A stretch of DNA of 64,000 nt, from contig CM121343.1 of assembly GCA_051530055.1 (NCBI GenBank), positions 5,146,001 to 5,210,000 on the forward strand. Reading direction: 5' to 3'. Below the pieces are notes generated by a model. It was given only the letters and a program-made list of their open reading frames with translations. It made no database searches and had not been told where the DNA came from. This DNA comes from Neoechinorhynchus agilis (taxonomy: Eukaryota; Acanthocephala). Below are positions 36,815 through 48,566 of this stretch, piece after piece; within the stretch, counting starts at the first letter, position 1; each line of letters starts with the position of its first letter. The position numbers were made by a program, and so were the translations under genes.

Positions 36815-39800
36815 ATGCACCGCTTACTACTTTTCCACTGCGCAATGTTTAATAGTGGATTTGCGTTAGCACGTTCTTCGTTCTCAATTCACTTCAAATA
36901 TTTTCTGTTAACTAGAAGCGTGAATTCTTGCAAAGTACTCAAAAGTGTACTTGTGCTTTGTTGCCTAATCAATTGTTCGGGTTATTGTATGCTATCTCTC
37001 ATCCCGACCGTACGTCTCTCAACGACAATCGCTACCCGTATAATGAGGTCCGTTAAAATTGCCAACTCAACAACAACTGCTCAGGTGAGGAGTAATTTGA
37101 AATCATCTTCCTGTCAATTTTATATACATTACATCTTAGATGTCAAAAACCATGGAAACTCCCGCTAAAGCGTACCAAATCTTCACACCAAAGGTGCCAC
37201 TTATCGATGATCGGCACTATGAAGCATTCTTAACTTCAAATGGCGTCCGTGTCCTGCTTATCAGCGATCCAAGTGCAGATAAATGCGCAGCCGCTATGAA
37301 CGCTGGCATCGGTTTGAACACGCTTTTAGTGCAATTAATGTAATCAAACGAATTTAGGAAGTTTCGGAGAACCCTTTCCGGGAACAGCCCATTTACTCGA
37401 ACATCTTTTAAACACGAACTCAAAAAAGGTTCGCCTTACGATCTACTAGCAATCTCGTTGTTCTTAATTAATCCGACGAAGTTGCTTAGTCTAGGATTTT
37501 ATTATGAATTTTTTCCGATCCGTATTTCATTCTGCGAAGTGATCCCCTTTTGGGATTTAATCGAAAAAACCCAGGGTGTTTTGATTGAAAACTAAATCGT
37601 TTGCATGGCTCATTTAGTTTCCAAAGTTGAATACGTTTTCAAAATACCTTGACAGTCATGGTGGATCATACAATGCTATGACTTCCGATGATTGTACTAT
37701 ATACTATTTTGATATTATTCCTAGCTTTCTATACAATGGACTTGAAATGTAAGTGAAAATCTAGACCCTTTACTCGCTGATGACAAGTTCTGTGACTAGA
37801 TTTTTGGACACATTCATCTCTCCGCTATTAAGTGAGGTCGCAGTGGCTGCTGAGATCGAAGCCGTCGACCACGAATTTCAGAAAAACATTGGATCAGACA
37901 CGTTTCGTATCTATGATTTTGTAAATAGTAGAATGTCAACTAAACATCCAATGTCAAAATTCTCAATTGGCAACAAGTACACTTTGAAATCGCTAATAGA
38001 AGAGGCAGGCTTAAACACGCGAGATGTTGTTAAAGCGTTTTATGAAGCACAGTACTCCTCAAATCGTATGTCTTTAGCGGTGATCGGAAAAGACGATATA
38101 GATTCGATGAAATCAATTATTACGCCTTGGGTTGAGCAAATTCCGAACCGAAATCTGTCCAGAAAGGTCTTCTCTCCACATGATCCACTTGATGGTGCAT
38201 GTCGAGGCAAGTTGTACAAGGTAGTGCCAGTTGCAGATATAAATCGATTAGTTATCGTGTTTTCCATTGATGACCTCAGCAATCATTACCGCTCAAACGT
38301 CTTACGGCATATTGATTACTATTTGGATAAAGTTGATGACGGTAGCTTCAATAGTTATTTACAACGAAAAGGATGGGGAAATGGGATGACCATGAAGGAA
38401 ATAACTACGGTCCGCGGCACTTATGTTGTTTCTTTTATGGTCGATTTGAGTTCAGAAGGAGTTGAACATTATGAGAAGATTGTAGGTCTCGTTTACAAGT
38501 ACCTGAATCTGATTGCGACAGGCGGAGGTGATGAGATGTGGCGACTATGCCAACATAAACGACAATCCGAGATAGAGTTCGACTTAAGAGACAGATTCGA
38601 ACCCATAGAACACGTTTCACGGGTTGTTCAGACCATGGATAAAGTCGACTACGAAGATTTTGAATCTGCCGATACACTTATTCAAGACGTAGATCCAAAG
38701 CTTTTCAAAAAAGTTATGGTATCGCTCAAACCTGCTTCATGTTCTTTGTTTGTCTTTTCGAAAAAGTTTTCCGATGAATGCAATCAAACCGACAAATGGT
38801 ACGGTATTAGATATTGCGAATCTGCCATTCAAGGCATAGAACACTGGGAGCGTGAGATGGATGATCCGAAAGTTGATGAGAATACGACCTTTGCTTTACC
38901 TCATCCAAACATGTACATTCCATCGACTCTTGATATGACTCCAGACGACACCGTGCCCATAAACAAGCATCCGGTAACCATCGTTCAATCGGATAAATTC
39001 ACCACATGGTATAAAAAAGATATTCAATACAAACAACCTCGTATTCTTATGCGACTCATTCAGAAACTTCCTATCCCGTCACTTAATATCAACGATGCAA
39101 TTCTGTTCGACATTTACCGAAACGTGTTGAATTTTGCAGTGGAACGAGAACTATCGGATGCCTTTGAGGCTTACTACCGAGCGCGAATTGAAGGTGGGTC
39201 GTTTGCAACCCTTAAATGTGAAGGATTTACTGAAAAGATCAACGAGTTTATTGACCAAACGTTTGAGCTTGCATACAGTCATCGAATCTATAGTATTGAG
39301 CAAACTTATTTCGAACTCGCCAGAGATATCGTAAAGCGCAAATATAAAAGCATGGAATTTTCAAATCAAAGAATACAAGCTAGTCGGGAACTAATGCGAC
39401 TCATGGGCATAATAAAATATAATAACGTATCCGAGCTTCTTGAATCGATTGATCAAGTAAATTATCAATACTTTCAAGAGAATTGCTCTAACCTTTTTAG
39501 AAAAGGACGAGCGCATCTCTTGATCGTGGGAGATGTGAACATCCAAGGAGCTAGCGAACTTTCTGACATTACTAGGCATCACTTAGATAAATTATTTCAA
39601 GAATTGCCTACAATGGAGGACGAAGAGCTCACTCAAGAATTTGTACTTCCACGAGGATGCAACTATCGAAGAAGTGTAGTTAATAAGGCTCATCCTGCAA
39701 ATGGCATTCTCGTCCGTTTACAATGCGGTCGCTCCTATATTCCCGAATACATAAAGGCGTCACTTATTAATGAAATAATCAATGAGGATTTCTTCGATGA

Positions 39801-40458
39801 TCTGAGAACAAGGCAGAATTTAGGCTATTTGGCATCATCCTATTTCTCAACGAATTCCCAATCAGCGTATCTTACCTTTTATGTTCAATCTGACTGTGAT
39901 TGCGGATACGTCGACGGTCGAATCGAAACTTTCATTGCTGCTATTAGAGACAAGGTCTCGAATTTGAGTAGTGAAGAATTTGAACAGCAAAAGCAATCTT
40001 TAAAAAGTAAAATTCTTAAACATCCCGAGAGTCTGGGCGACCTTGTTGACACGTATAGCGTTGAGGTCGAAATCGAGCACTTTATCTATGACCGAAGACT
40101 GCAAGAAGCTCAGCATTTGGAAGCTTTAACGAAAGAAGATGTTATTGCATTCTGCGATAAATATCTGTTCATGAATAGTTATGAACGACGTAAAATGGCC
40201 ATATATGTAACGCCGGATTCAAGTGTATGCGTTGATGGTTCATGCGGAGGGGAATCGGATGTGAGTACCGATGATATGGAACATGACGATGGTTCTGGTG
40301 ACGAGAAAACGTTTTTAAAGGTCAGAAAGGCCGCGTGTTCGGATATGAACCTTTTGGAGGAAGGTATAAGGTCGTATATCGAATCTGCCGACGAAATTAT
40401 CAACGCCGATGATTTTGTAAAGCAGGCACAGAGACTCAGTTGGAAGTTACGTAAATAA
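36815..40458 (+). CDS. IDE: insulin-degrading enzyme (M16 metallopeptidase)
   Basis: Clamshell zinc protease that degrades short peptides such as insulin. Exons: 36815-37083 (possible targeting leader), 37140-37311, 37360-37427, 37618-37748, 37800-40458. All joins keep phase, and three of the four introns are 48-56 nt. The inverted zinc site HLLEH is at 37390-37404, and the distal glutamate lies in EIEAVDHEFQKN (~37855). NSRMSTKHPMSKFSIGNKYTL matches the family. The C-terminal half keeps the substrate arginine/tyrosine block LRTRQNLGYLASSYF and the KTLTKEDI-like EALTKEDVIAF. The exosite segment that is HEGPGSLLSELKSKGW in mammals reads DKVDDGSFNSYLQRKGW. The protein is about 1,040 aa and catalytically plausible. 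Confidence 0.92.
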
Positions 40459-40497
40459 AATATATATTTAGTTCATTGGCCACGTCGCTCAATTGTC

Positions 40498-43335
40498 CTT
40501 ATTTAAGCACTATAAGCGGTTGAAAACAAATGTTTATTTATTTTGGAGGAGTTTTACTTTTCTTCAGGGCCCTACAAAACACTCGTGATCTACAAAGGTA
40601 GAGTTAGAAAAAGGTCAGTGGGAAAATTAACTAATCCCGTTAATTGAGCACCATAAGACTTCTTACGTTGACCGTCTCCTCTTTACGACCTTGACCTCCT
40701 TTTGCGTTTTGATGCGCATTTGATAGGCTTATCGTGCCACATCTACATGAAACTTGAGCATGTTATCATTCGTTCAGATGACCTCACAATCATTACCATC
40801 GCATATCCCTCTCTCTCCCTCTCCATAACCATGGACGAGCTCAACCATCTCATTTCCTCGCTGTCCACCCTAAACCTCTCCCTAAATTTATCGAAATCTT
40901 TCGAGCCAAACGCAATCTTATCTCCGCACCTCTCCCTCTCCCCATACAACGCTCCTCTTCTCCCCGAATTCTGGGCGTGATTTTACAAGAAAACCTTAAA
41001 TGGGATGCCCACATTTCATTTACCCACTCTAAAGCAAACCCTCGCCCTTACCTTCTCAAACTCCGGCGTCTCGGCGTATCCCCTAAACACCTTGCCCACT
41101 TTTATATTTCTGCCATCCTTCCAATCCTTACATACGCTTTCCCCACTTTCCTCGCCCTTTCCGTCAATGCTATCCATTCCCTCGAAACCTTCCACAAGAG
41201 AGCAGCGAGAATATGCGTGACTTCACTCCCTCCCCTCGACGCCCACCTCCACTCCATTTTCTCCAAAAACGCTCTCCGTCTTCTTCAATCCCCTCCACAA
41301 TTTTCTTCCTTCATCTCTAAATACTCTTCCTTCGTAAACACCTTCCCCCCTCGCTCGTACCACCCTCTACCAAAAATCTTTCTTCCCCCAAGCCCAATAT
41401 TTCCTTGATAACCGGAGAACAAAGAAAGACTCCTAATCGGTCATCTCCTATACAAAGCCTCCGATCGCACATTAACACCCTTTCAAAAACAATTCCCACC
41501 TCCCTTGCCTTCAACATCCGTCGTCCAGACACCTTGAGCAAAGATAGATGCTGGCAAGTGTGTGGATCGTGCATTTCTTACATAAATAAAACGTGTTTAT
41601 ATAATGACGGTCCTTACTCCCCTGCACTCACACAATCTTTCGGTCAGTAGGTTGACCACCAAAGGTGCCAACTGAGAGAACGCCTGCATCCGAGAACCAT
41701 TGCTTCTTCTCTCCAGTAATGTACCCAATGATCAAAACGCATAAAATGCCCCTGGATCATTGTTGAAGTGTAAACCGATCATCTCTGCGGTGAACGGAGT
41801 ATCTGGTCCCACAATTGTTAGCTATACAAAATGCATAGGGAGGGATTGAGTTCCTATACTCCCGGCGAGAGGATTTAAATAATTACCGACTAATCTCTTT
41901 TGATTGTGATGTCTTACACACAAACGTCGATAATGATACGACTTTAAAAGCTATGCAGAAAAGATTGCTGGAGACGAAAGGGGAGCTCAACTTTCGTGGT
42001 TTTGAGATAGTGGATATTATATGGCTCATACGCTTTATCCTCAAATGTAATCTCTTCAGGTATGTAAATAGTCTCTATCAGCAAGTCCGAGAGTTGGCTA
42101 TTGGGTGTTCTGCTCCACTGTTGGCCATTTTGTTCCTGGACGATCGGGCGAGACGGCACATTTTTCCACACATTGCCGAAAACGGATTTAACTGAGGTAT
42201 GTGGATGACGTGCTACTGCCCTAATTGGAACAGAGGCTCAATGCAATGGACACAGCCGGGCGATTAAGAGTGACCGGGGACAACCCGGTGGACGATTTAC
42301 CTTTCATCAGCTTGCGATTTAAGGCCGATGATGTAACCACATTTGAATAGTACCATAAGCCTTGCAAGAAAGCCATAATCATTGAATCGAGATTATCACC
42401 ATTCTCTTGGGGGGCGATGAAGCAAGCGATCCGTACTGCGATGCATAGGATTTGCTCATTTTCGCCGGTGGCTATAAGGACCGCTGTTGGAGTTGTGAAC
42501 GGAATGTTCGCTAAAAACGACAATGGGGATCGGGAAATTAAGAGGTTTCAACGCCTAGCGGAATTGATTGGCGGACGCTCGGGGAAGAAGGAAAATAATA
42601 GCGATTCCTTACCGATCTTCTGGATCCCATTTGTTAGCGAAAAATTCAAAAGCGACACCAGGAGGCTCCTAAAAAGACAAGTCTCGAGATTCGATTGCTT
42701 CACAGGGGTGCTCCAATATTACGCCGGATCCTAACAAGAACATCTCACCACGAGGAAGCGCCACAGTTCCCGATTTCTTTCCTTTTGTGTGCAAGCATCC
42801 GGCTATCAATGCCCGAGGTCGGACGACTCCGGAAAGGCCACTTTGCACGAGGTTTAACGTCGTATACGAGACAATCTGTGTTCAATGCGCACATTTAGCT
42901 CCTACCATGGATACTAGCCTCTCGGAGTAACTCAGCTACGTTAAGAACTTGGTCCCGAAACAAAAGGCTTTGCAGCTTGAACCCAAACGCGACCTCCTCC
43001 GTGTTGACGTCATGGACTAAGGATGTCAAGGAGTAAAGTTTTCGACTTCCGTCAGGTACCAAGCGAGTGACCCATTGAAACTTTCGCTGCCGGAATCAGT
43101 GCTAATCTCGCAAGTGGTGAAAAGTGCGACTAGTGGTCGTAAAGAGGAAACGGTTAACGTGAGACGCCTTATGGTGTTGAACCAACGGGATGAGTTGATT
43201 TCCTTACTAACTTTGTTCCGGCTCTACCTTGTAGATCACGAGTGTTTTCAGGGCCCTGAAAAAAGAGTAAAACTCCGAAATATTGGTCCAAAATAAACGC
43301 TTGTCTTCAACCGCTTATAGTGCTAAAGTAACGAC
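40498..43335 (+). mobile_element. Penelope-like element with inverted ends (family F1), broken, LINE inserted
   Basis: Ends at 40498-40610 and 43225-43335 are inverted copies (CTACAAAACACTCGTGATCT against its complement; AAGCGGTTGAAAACAA). The right end reads CTGAAAAAAGAGTAAAACTC then CGAAATATTGG, a hammerhead-like layout. Reverse transcriptase remains at ~41895-42900 show DVLHTNVDNDTTLKAMQKRL, the YVDDVL catalytic box (~42200), and a PLE-type thumb (AMKQAIRTAMHRI). The copy has several breaks and is old. A LINE 3' piece lies within its left part. Confidence 0.75.
40702..41600 (+). mobile_element. 5'-truncated LINE copy, nested
   Basis: RT palm/thumb remains: SDDLTIITIAYPSLSLSIT, a frame change near 40977, then LQENLKWDAHISF, LKLRRLGVSPKHLAHFY and FHKRAARICVTSLPPL. 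Ends with AATAAAACGTGTTTATA near 41585. Same family as 33764-35020. It sits between the inverted ends of the F1 Penelope-like copy. Confidence 0.78.
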
Positions 43336-43427
43336 AATCGAAACGAAAACAGGGACGTAAGCCACAATCGAAAAGATGACCAACATTCTAATTTATCCAT
43401 CGATAGAAAGTCCTTCGGGATAATAAA

Positions 43428-44641
43428 ATTACACTTTCGGTGAGAATAATCCCGGTCATTACATATTTTATTTATTCGAAATATTTCGCGAGGTATCCTC
43501 GCCTCTGCAGTCATCTAAAAATAGGTTTTCCATATTACGATTTTTGCTCGAGTGCGCGGGATCGCCAAACCCGAAGTTCAGGGACCAATTATCCGCGATC
43601 TGAAAATTCAAGATTCACACATACAGTGGACAGTCAATGAAGAGGGCATCGACGGTGAGGTCTCGTTTCTGGACGTCCTTGTCAAGCGCTCATCACAATG
43701 CAAAGTTAGCACTTCACTTTTTCGTAAACCTACCATGGGGACCACCACACTGGTCAAGTCACCAACCGATAAGGCATAAAATCTCGGCGGTATCTTCATA
43801 CTTCCGAAGAGCCTCTCTTATCTCATCCACTCGATTGGCGTGGAGTATAGAAAGGGAGAGGATAGTCCAGGAGCTAAAAATGAGGGGATATCCCAAATGG
43901 ATTATTGACCGTGGAATCAAAAGCAGGAAGTACCATTCACACAACAACCACAACCAAAAATCGCCCGCAGAGCCTGTATGTTTTGAAAAAGTGAACTTCA
44001 TTGATGATGAAACAAATCAGATGATCTACTCCATTATGAGTAAGAAGGCTGGAACTCGTCTCTATAACAATAAAGGAATCGCCCTCAGATGCACATTCAA
44101 GAGGAAGAGTAAAACTGAGCCGATGCATTGGATATACAGAATGCACTGTGAACAGTGTGATAAAGTCTACATCGGACAAACGATGCAGGGCATTAAGAAG
44201 AGGGTCTCGCAACACAAGCAAGCTTGCATTCGATTTGAGCATTCTTCGGCAATCTCAAATCATCAAGAGACTTTTAAGCATCGCGCTGATTTTAATGGCA
44301 CCTACTTCCTGGAAAAGGAACAAATCTTAAAGAGACGCCTGGTTTTAGAGGCTTTACACATCGCTGCGTCAAACACAATGCAGGAAAATAAAGCTAATTT
44401 TAGCTTGAAACTTCCAGCCAGCGACATGATAAAAATCAAAATAAAAAATCAATGGAAAAACAAAAAACGAAGCGGATAATTGGTCCCTGAACTTCGGGTT
44501 TGGCGATCCCGCGCACTCGAGCAAAAATCGTAATATGGAAAACCTATTTTTAGATGACTGAAGAGGCGAGGATACCTCGCGAAATATTTCGAATAAATAA
44601 TATATGTAATGACCGGGATTATTCTCACCGAAAGTGTAATT
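43428..44641 (+). mobile_element. Penelope-like element with GIY-YIG endonuclease and ~167-bp inverted ends (family F2)
   Basis: Left end 43428-43594 and right end 44474-44641 are inverted copies with about two differences, so the insertion or rearrangement is recent. Right end, plus strand: CTGAAGAGGCGAGGATACCT then CGCGAAATATT, with a perfect GCGAGG/CCTCGC hairpin followed by GAAA. The interior has an RT-thumb remnant (FLDVLVKRSSQ; HKISAVSSYFRRASLI; LKMRGYPKWIID) and a GIY-YIG endonuclease (IYRMHCEQCDKVYIGQTMQG, KKRVSQHKQA), ending at 44479. The RT palm is absent, so it is a truncated, broken copy. Confidence 0.85.
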
Positions 44642-44965
44642 CTAATTTATACCATAATGAGATAATCTTAAGTTATCTGTTCAAGATTCATAAAAATGAC
44701 TGGGCTCAGAAGCCTTTCAAATCTAGGGAGTCACTCAAACGAGTAGTCAGCGCCACTCCCATCGCGACAGTGTTGAAGTTGTCGAAAACGATACGCTGAA
44801 AAATCCGTTAGTCAACAGAGTTGAAAAGTGGTACTAAAAAAATGACAAACCATATTGCTTTATGGCACGCATCAGAGTCTTTTCGACTTTCGATTTTAAC
44901 TCATTGTTCCTCTTCTCCTACTAATGGTAATATTTGAGTATTATGAAGATTCATTAGTTTTTTAG

Positions 44966-45898
44966 ATGTTTCAAAGTTTCATTGTGCGCCTCGTTCAATA
45001 CCCCGCCGACGTAAAATCCAATAATAATATTGGAAACGCGTTGAACGTCGGTGGCCTATCGATGAAGTCAATATTGAGATTTTGTACCATTTTTATCGGA
45101 AGTTTTATGCTTTCCATTTTGATCACACTGGCGATTCTTATTCGTACCAACCGATACGTCTCGCAGCCCAGTCGAATTAGTTTTGAGCTTCTACTTGGCG
45201 GCGTAAGTAAAGCTGATCATTCATGGCACTCAAAACGTGGAGTTTTGAATTCTCAACCGGCCACGAGTGGTTCAAATAGCGCAATAGAGCATGACGCTGA
45301 GTACTTGGGGGCCCATGTTAATGTTATGGACAAGCCTTTGGCGATGGACTGCAAATACGACGTGAGTCTTTACGTGGCTGTAATGAAGCAAAGTAAATGC
45401 GTTGAGCAGTATCCGTTTATACAGTTGCGTTTAACTCTCACTTTAGTGAACGGGAATAAATTGAAGTCTAGTAGAGTTGCACAAGTGCCCAGAAAGCGTA
45501 GGAAGACGGTGAACGTAGAAATGTTCAAAAATTTGATGATTCATGGTAGCGTGACTGACGGTGGTGGTGGTGGTGGTGATGGCGGTGGCGGCGGCGGTTG
45601 TGTTTGTGGTGGCACATCGACCGAAATCAATCACGCTGATAAAAGAATCAAAGAAGTTACCCTTCAGATAGTTCCGAACAGTGCACAAGAGCGTATATCG
45701 AGAGTGTGGATCTATTTCAAGCAGACGGATCGCTACCAAGTGCCGTTTTTTCTGAAGTATATTGTGTTAACCAGTACATTAGTTATCGCATTGAGTACGT
45801 CGACAATTTTGTCCTTTATAGCTCTAACGGGTATTCTGGCAACCTTGAGGACAACTTCGCACAAAAAAACGGATAGTAGTAACCCAAAAGTGAACTAG
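44966..45898 (+). CDS. seipin-like ER membrane protein
   Basis: Seipin organises lipid-droplet budding sites in the ER. It is a single 310-aa frame with two membrane segments (residues ~36-57, CTIFIGSFMLSILITLAILI; ~258-285, FLKYIVLTSTLVIALSTSTI) around a lumenal domain, the seipin topology. The lumenal region aligns loosely with seipin: LGAHVNVMDKPLAMDCKYDV, then a beta-rich FIQLRLTLTLVNGNKLKSSR block, then a KEVTLQIVPNSAQERISRVW block before TM2. A Gly run coded by GGT/GGC repeats (45560-45600) interrupts the lumenal domain. The assignment rests on order and pattern, not on a diagnostic motif. Confidence 0.5.
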   Translation: MFQSFIVRLVQYPADVKSNNNIGNALNVGGLSMKSILRFCTIFIGSFMLSILITLAILIRTNRYVSQPSRISFELLLGGVSKADHSWHSKRGVLNSQPATSGSNSAIEHDAEYLGAHVNVMDKPLAMDCKYDVSLYVAVMKQSKCVEQYPFIQLRLTLTLVNGNKLKSSRVAQVPRKRRKTVNVEMFKNLMIHGSVTDGGGGGGDGGGGGGCVCGGTSTEINHADKRIKEVTLQIVPNSAQERISRVWIYFKQTDRYQVPFFLKYIVLTSTLVIALSTSTILSFIALTGILATLRTTSHKKTDSSNPKVN

Positions 45899-46358
45899 AT
45901 CCGAAAAGGTTGTGTTGTTTTTACAAATACTAAGTATCCTCTCATTCACGTCGTTTTACAAGATGATACATCCGTTCTACTCAGTATGTGAATTTCATGT
46001 AAATCTCAAACCGCATATTCGGACTAAGTAGTCTTAATAAAAAAATAGTACATTATTGTATTTCTGAATCGTTTTGCTCGCGGTACCTAGTGTCCCATAT
46101 TCGAACAGTACACTATTCATTTTACGTGTTTTTTTGAAATTTACGTTTCAAACGGATGACAAGTTCATTTCATCAAAGACCTCGTTTCTACTTGATGCGT
46201 CACTTGTCTCATTCTTGTTCATCGCTAACTCATCTAACATTAGAAGTAGAAACTCATTTCGCCACGCAACCATTTCCATCTGAGCCATGTCGCTGACATC
46301 GCTCACTCTTGGTTCTCATAAGAATACATAGACTTCTAGACTTTTCCGCCGGGCAGAA
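45899..46358. other. intergenic, no gene seen
   Basis: Holds the 3' end of the seipin-like gene and the promoter side of the next gene. AATAAAA-like signals are near 46037. Nothing else is supported. Confidence 0.35.
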
Positions 46359-47234
46359 ATGGAGTTGAGCATGGATGAAAAGTACAATGTGGACGACCTT
46401 GTACCTCGGTTGGACGAAATAGAGTGGGAAGCAGGAGAATACGTGTTTCCCAGCTTTATCGAGTACTTTCCGTCACCTCAAATCATACGGGTTGAACAAA
46501 ATTGGCACACGGACCTGCCACGTGGACGCTACATGGCACTCCATAGTCTATTTGATCGATACAGCATTATCGCGACTAAACTGAAGGATCCAGGCGACAA
46601 TAGACAGTACATTCTGACTGATTGGTTCCGCGGTGATTGCCGTGTGGCATCAGCTAAACCCAAACTTAAACAAAGATGGTGGGTTTTTCAGGGCGCCTTT
46701 GAACTATATCGGTTTGAACTTCCGAGGCGGATTAAAGTCTTAGCCGAATCACCTGCACATATGCACGAGGCCAATGATAAGAGCAACGAGTGGAAAAAAG
46801 TCGTTCTAAAGAAGAATGTAATATTAACAACACGTGCAAGAGCAAATTATAAGCCGAATCTTGGTAATACAGACAGCAAAGAGGGATTTATATTGGCTGA
46901 TGATAAAGGAAACGAGTATTTGATTCCACCAGCAGTACCTTTTAGATTCGCAACCCCGATAGCGGATGAGGAATTGCATCGAGAATATAAAAACCACGAC
47001 GGAAAATTCAGCGTTCCTGAGATTCTTATGAGATACGACTTTCCAATCGATATAGAGCTGTTGGAGCCCGAGGAGCAAGGCGGGCAATCATTGGGTGTAT
47101 ATCGATTCTATCAATTTTCTGTGACAAAATCAGTGATAGGCGCCATATTTGGCCGACAAATGGACCCGCAGTTGATCGAGTTATCACCACTCCTTCAATT
47201 TACGCTACACTGCCCAAAGTTAGCTTCTCACTAA
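46359..47234 (+). CDS. protein with two CABIT-like modules
   Basis: A single 291-aa frame. Module 1 (residues ~35-130) has FPSPQIIRVEQNW, YMALHSLFDRYSIIATKLKD, QYILTDWFRGDCRVAS, and ends ELYRFELPRRIKVLAE. Module 2 (~148-240) has VILTTRARANYKPN, EYLIPPAVPFRFA, and ends KFSVPEILMRYDFPIDIELL. The closing pattern (Leu/Val-x-x-(I/L)L-x-x-(F/D)xxPxxIxV) is that of CABIT domains in Themis/GAREM/Serrano-type adaptors. The function is probably as a signalling adaptor, by analogy only. Confidence 0.45.
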   Translation: MELSMDEKYNVDDLVPRLDEIEWEAGEYVFPSFIEYFPSPQIIRVEQNWHTDLPRGRYMALHSLFDRYSIIATKLKDPGDNRQYILTDWFRGDCRVASAKPKLKQRWWVFQGAFELYRFELPRRIKVLAESPAHMHEANDKSNEWKKVVLKKNVILTTRARANYKPNLGNTDSKEGFILADDKGNEYLIPPAVPFRFATPIADEELHREYKNHDGKFSVPEILMRYDFPIDIELLEPEEQGGQSLGVYRFYQFSVTKSVIGAIFGRQMDPQLIELSPLLQFTLHCPKLASH

Positions 47235-47732
47235 TTTATCATCATTACTAATCTAGAGTTTTTCTCCGAATTAGCAAAAATGATGACTTTCAATGGAATT
47301 CCCTTTATATCCTGCAAAGGATAGTGCTGATGAAAATGCGCCTGTTTGTCTTGTACTTACCAGAGATTTTTTTACTTCGAAAATCAACAAACAGTTATTC
47401 TCGACCTCAGCTTGTAAATCAAGGCCTTCTCACTTTTTTCAGAAGAGTGACTTAAAATGAAAATTGTTCTTCGAGTCGTGCTACTTTCAGTCATGAAATC
47501 TCAGTAGGTTGGGGATTTGACATTTATAACCAAATTCTCGGTAAATGGTACACAGAGCAAAGTTTAAGAACGGCAATTCACGTTCAAAGTTAAGGTTGTG
47601 TAAGATTTTAAAGCATGAAAATTCTTAAATTAGACATTAAAATATTCAATGGACTTATTTAAGTTCTTTTAAAAACTTACCATTCTCGTTTGCGTCTTAG
47701 TTTTTAAATTGAATCGGTTATTTTCACTTTAG
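47235..47732. other. intergenic or unresolved 5' exons of the next gene
   Basis: Short open stretches (for example from ATG 47293, and around 47508-47585 with GWGFDIYNQILGKWY) could be upstream exons of the gene at 47733, but no join could be fixed by phase. Confidence 0.25.
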
Positions 47733-48438
47733 ATGCATAACTTGTGGTTTGCCACGTGAGGACGGTAAAGTCAGTGATGGAAAGGCTGAACCTAACGAGA
47801 TTATAAAATACGAAAAGCTAAGGAAGGACGTAATCCATATTTTGAATGCAGCGGTGGAAAGGTATAAATCAGGAATAAGGGTTGGAAATGAAGAGGAGGT
47901 ATACGGACGCCGTTTCGTATTTAGCATTTTATATTTTTTTTACGATAGGTGATGGGAATAGAGAGAGCTTACGAAATCAGTCTTCAATTGGAAAGGGACC
48001 AAAGTAGAATTGCGAATTCCGGTGATGCTTTTCTAAGCACAGAAGAGGCCATATCATTAGTTAAAAATCAGGATGATGTCGTTCCATTTGCGAGTACTCA
48101 GCCTAAAACGTTTACAGTTCATGCATGCATTGATCCAAGTATGTCCTTTGAACAATCTTCCTTAAAAACTTGAACTTACTCACACACACAGCAAATCCAT
48201 ATAACGAAGCGATCGATTATGAAGTTAGCGGTGACGAGTCAACTTCCAAAAACGGAACTCCGTCGGGACCTGCGCATGTTAGAGAAGCACTGGTTATGCA
48301 AGCAGCTCCGCTCAACCCTATCCCAAGGTGAAGATCCCAATGGTTTCTGTAATTGATAGATTAATTCGATTTCACTGCAGAGAGTCATTCGAGAAAACAG
48401 TTAATGCTATTCCGGAAATTTTGTACCTCCAAAAGTAA
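47733..48438 (+). CDS. unknown small multi-exon gene, 5' end not found
   Basis: Exons with matching phases: ~47733-47900 (CITCGLPREDGKVSDGKAEP, KLRKDVIHILNAAVERY), ~47949-48141 (GIERAYEISLQLERDQ, FLSTEEAISLVKNQDDV), ~48192-48327 (NPYNEAIDYEVSGDEST), and ~48380-48438 (ESFEKTVNAIPEILYLQK, stop). Introns are short GT-AG. The first exon needs two upstream bases, so the start lies further 5'. No domain is recognised. Confidence 0.45.
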
Positions 48439-48566
48439 GGAATTGATCGAAAACTGATTACTACAAGGAAACTAAAATAAATTGAATTTCTTTTTTTCTG
48501 CATTCATGTTGCCATGGCAACTGAATATTTGTGAATTGCAAATCACTTTGTGGCGAAGAGAGGGTC

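Noticed and set aside
38040-38677. Minus-strand frames inside the IDE gene
   Set aside because: They are antisense shadows of a strongly conserved coding exon.
43637-44479. GIY-YIG frame considered as a domesticated host endonuclease
   Set aside because: It lies between inverted element ends and follows PLE reverse-transcriptase thumb remains, so it is element sequence.
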